DNA of 64,000 bases from Solimonas sp040066175. GTDB taxonomy: Bacteria > Pseudomonadota > Gammaproteobacteria > Nevskiales > Nevskiaceae. Shown in pieces: positions 62,183-64,000 of the stretch. The notes beneath the pieces were generated by a model. It made no database searches, was not told the origin of the DNA, and was given only the letters and a program-made list of their open reading frames with translations. A program made the position numbers and the translations under genes. Position 1 is the stretch's first letter. Each line of letters begins with the position of its first letter. The stretch lies in NCBI RefSeq assembly GCF_040066175.1, contig NZ_JBEAAM010000013.1, positions 1 through 64,000 of the forward strand. Direction: 5' to 3'.

Positions 62183-62968
62183 TCACAGATTGTTGGACAC
62201 GTAGGCCAGCATCTGGTCGGTGGTCGAGATCGCCTTGGAATTCATCTCGTAGGCGCGCTGTGTCTCGATCATGTTGACCAGCTCCTCGACGACGTTGACG
62301 TTCGAGGATTCGAGCGAGCCCTGCAGCAGGCGGCCGAGCCCGCTCTGCCCGGGCGCGCCGGTCTGCGGCGCGCCGCTGGCTGCGGTCTCGGAGAACAGGT
62401 TCTCGCCATTGGCCTGCAGTCCGGCGGGGTTGATGAAATCGGCGATGGTGAGGCTGCCGACCTGCTGCGGCGCGGCGTCGCCGGCGATCTGCACGCTGAC
62501 CGTCCCGTCGGCGCCGATCGTCACCGTCTGCGCGTTCTGCGGGATGGTGATGCCCGGCGACACCGGGTAACCGCTGGAGGTGACCAGCTGGCCCTGGCTG
62601 TCGATCTCGAACGAGCCGTCGCGCGTGTACTGGATCGTGCCGTCCGGCATCTGGATCTGGAAGAAGCCGCGGCCGTTGATCGACAGATCGAAGGGGTTGT
62701 TGGTCTGCAGGAAATTGCCCTGCGTGAAGGTCTTGTCGGTGGCCACCACGCGCACGCCGGTGCCGAGCATCAGCCCGGTGGGCGACTGGGTCTGCTGCGA
62801 GGTCTGCCCGCCCGGCTGGCGCAGCGTCTGGTACATCAGATCCTCGAAGCTCGCGCGACCGCGCTTGTAGCCGGTCGTGTTGACGTTGGCGAGGTTGTTG
62901 GAGATCACGGTCATGCGCGTCTGCTGCGCGTCCAGACCGGTCTTCGCGACCCACAGAGCTTGATTCAT
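62183..62968 (-). CDS. flgG: Flagellar distal rod protein FlgG
   Basis: 261-residue rod protein. N-terminal ALWVAKTGLDAQQTRMTVISNNLANVNTTGYKR and C-terminal ETQRAYEMNSKAISTTDQML are the rod/hook signatures. The start at 62968 has AGGAGG with 6-base spacing. It lies 282 bp from flgF, although these genes usually abut. Confidence 0.96.
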   Translation of the reverse strand: MNQALWVAKTGLDAQQTRMTVISNNLANVNTTGYKRGRASFEDLMYQTLRQPGGQTSQQTQSPTGLMLGTGVRVVATDKTFTQGNFLQTNNPFDLSINGRGFFQIQMPDGTIQYTRDGSFEIDSQGQLVTSSGYPVSPGITIPQNAQTVTIGADGTVSVQIAGDAAPQQVGSLTIADFINPAGLQANGENLFSETAASGAPQTGAPGQSGLGRLLQGSLESSNVNVVEELVNMIETQRAYEMNSKAISTTDQMLAYVSNNL

Positions 62969-63250
62969 CGGCCACCTCCTGCGGCGGACATCCGCCGATA
63001 GCAGGGGCTGTACAAGTTCCGGGCCAGGAGGAGATGTCGGGTTATCGGCGCGGACGAGCGGTGTTTCGTGGTCGCGCGGCGAGTGTGGCGCCGCCATCGA
63101 TGGCGCGACCGATCGTCCTCATCGACCCGGGGACCGCACCCGCTCTCCCCGTCGTGACATCGAGTCACGACCCGTCCCGGCATGCGCTGCATGGCCGTGC
63201 GCTCGCCGCCGCCGACGATGCCCTTCAAGGCATCGTCGAAGCACACCGAC
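62969..63250. other. flgF-flgG spacer with three inverted repeats
   Basis: A 282-bp gene-free gap. It contains a 14-bp perfect palindrome CGCCATCGATGGCG (63092-63105), a 7-bp stem TCGTGAC/GTCACGA with 5-base loop (63152-63170), and a perfect 10-bp stem CGACGATGCC/GGCATCGTCG with 6-base loop (63213-63238). None is followed by a T tract. No sigma-54 or sigma-28 match was found by eye. Confidence 0.7.
63213..63238 (-). terminator. Hairpin 12 bp after flgF
   Basis: Perfect 10-bp stem CGACGATGCC/GGCATCGTCG with loop CTTCAA, beginning 12 bp downstream of the flgF stop. It lacks a T tract, so it is more likely an attenuator or mRNA-stabilising stem than a full terminator. Confidence 0.45.
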
Positions 63251-63994
63251 TCACCCGCCCATCCGCACCAGCGAGCTCGCCGCCTGCGCGTTGTCTTCCG
63301 CGGCGCGCATGACCTTCACCTGTAGGTCGAACTGGCGCGCGAGGCTGATCATGTTGACCATCGCCTCCGGCAGGTTGACGTTGCTGGTTTCCAGTGCGCC
63401 AGCGGTGATCACGTTGCCGGACGCCGGATTGAGCGCCACGCCGGGCCTGGCGCGCATCAGGCCGTCGCTGCCGCGTTCGAGCTGGTCGGGCTGCGCCTGC
63501 ACGGTGCGCAGGCGGCCGACCGCGACCAGCGTCTCCGGCCCGCTGCCCTGCGGCACCAGCGAGACGGTGCCGTCCCCGCCGATCAGCAGCTGCCCGCTCG
63601 GCGGCACGCTGATCGGGCCGCCGTCGCCGAGCACGGTATGACCGGCGCCGACGCGGATCTGGCCGCCGACGTCGATCCGCAGATCGCCGGCCTTGGTGTA
63701 GGCCTCGGAACCGTCCGGCGCGACGACGGCGAGCCAGACGTCCTCGCGCATCGCCACGTCGAGATCGCGGCCGGTCTGCTGGATCACCCCGCTGCGCGCG
63801 TCCCAGCCCAGTCCGGCGCCGAGCGCGTTGACGCGCGACGGCAGACCCGCGCCCTCGACCGCCTGCGGCAGGTTGGCGGTCAGCTCGGCACGGAAGCCGG
63901 TCGTCGAGGCGTTGGCGAGGTTGTGGCTGTTGACCGTCTGCGCCTTCAGCGTCTGCGCGGCGCCGGTCATCGCAACGTAGAGGGCACGGTCCAT
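63251..63994 (-). CDS. flgF: Flagellar proximal rod protein FlgF
   Basis: 247-residue rod protein, complete in the window. N-terminal LYVAMTGAAQTLKAQTVNSHNLANASTTGFR and C-terminal SNVNLPEAMVNMISLARQFDLQVKVM are family signatures. It differs from FlgG in the MTGAAQ start. The flgBCDE genes should lie beyond the right edge. Confidence 0.95.
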   Translation of the reverse strand: MDRALYVAMTGAAQTLKAQTVNSHNLANASTTGFRAELTANLPQAVEGAGLPSRVNALGAGLGWDARSGVIQQTGRDLDVAMREDVWLAVVAPDGSEAYTKAGDLRIDVGGQIRVGAGHTVLGDGGPISVPPSGQLLIGGDGTVSLVPQGSGPETLVAVGRLRTVQAQPDQLERGSDGLMRARPGVALNPASGNVITAGALETSNVNLPEAMVNMISLARQFDLQVKVMRAAEDNAQAASSLVRMGG

Positions 63995-64000
63995 GAGAGC

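Overview
This window comes from the chromosome of a high-GC gammaproteobacterium. The gene order rpoN2 - vemR-like regulator - fleQ - fliE to fliR - flhB - flhA - flhF - fleN - fliA - cheY - cheZ - cheA - motC - motD is the polar-flagellum layout of Xanthomonadales, Nevskiales and Pseudomonas. The rpoN2-vemR-fleQ block points most to the Xanthomonadales/Nevskiales side. Species cannot be fixed from the sequence alone. About 54 kb of the 64 kb is one motility and chemotaxis island, almost all on the minus strand, with many 1-4 base start/stop overlaps that imply translational coupling.

Left edge (1-4.5 kb): branched-chain amino acid and phospholipid synthesis. ilvH-ilvC-pssA run on the minus strand, and the acetolactate synthase large subunit gene (ilvB) runs divergently on the plus strand from overlapping back-to-back promoters. 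From 4.5 to 10.6 kb on the plus strand there is an EF-G-like GTPase with unusual G motifs, a LysR regulator, and a small acyl-metabolism group (alpha/beta hydrolase, DUF4442 hotdog protein, enoyl-CoA hydratase/isomerase, TetR regulator).

10.6-21.0 kb (minus): an accessory chemotaxis system in the order STAS protein, cheY, cheA, cheW, a soluble multi-PAS receptor, a possible 61-residue protein, cheR, cheD, cheB, and a small receptor with no sensor domain. It is followed, further up the minus strand (21.1-27.2 kb), by the flagellar chemotaxis and stator module cheW2, motD, motC, cheA2, cheZ, cheY2 and fliA. The only cheR and cheB in the window lie in the accessory part.

27-43.7 kb: flagellar placement (fleN, flhF), export gate (flhA, flhB, fliP, fliQ, fliR, fliO), C-ring, ATPase complex, hook-length control and MS ring (fliN, fliM, fliL, fliK, fliJ, fliI, fliH, fliG, fliF, fliE). 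Sigma-54 promoter matches precede fliE, fliL and flhA. 43.8-50.9 kb: master regulators (fleQ, vemR-like, rpoN2), an orphan LuxR-type regulator whose phospho-acceptor Asp is replaced by Glu, a degenerate PilZ protein, fliS, fliD and flaG. 50.9-52.4 kb: flagellin fliC with a sigma-28 promoter.

52.4-56.4 kb (plus): a compact four-gene archaic (Csu-type, spore-coat-U) chaperone-usher pilus operon sits inside the flagellar cluster, between fliC and flgL. 56.4-64 kb (minus): flgF, flgG, flgH, flgI, flgJ, flgK, flgL. A 282-bp hairpin-rich gap separates flgF and flgG. No tRNA, rRNA, CRISPR array or transposase was recognised. A palindromic repeat doublet of the proteobacterial VIPAQAGIQ type forms the 5' end of fliO.
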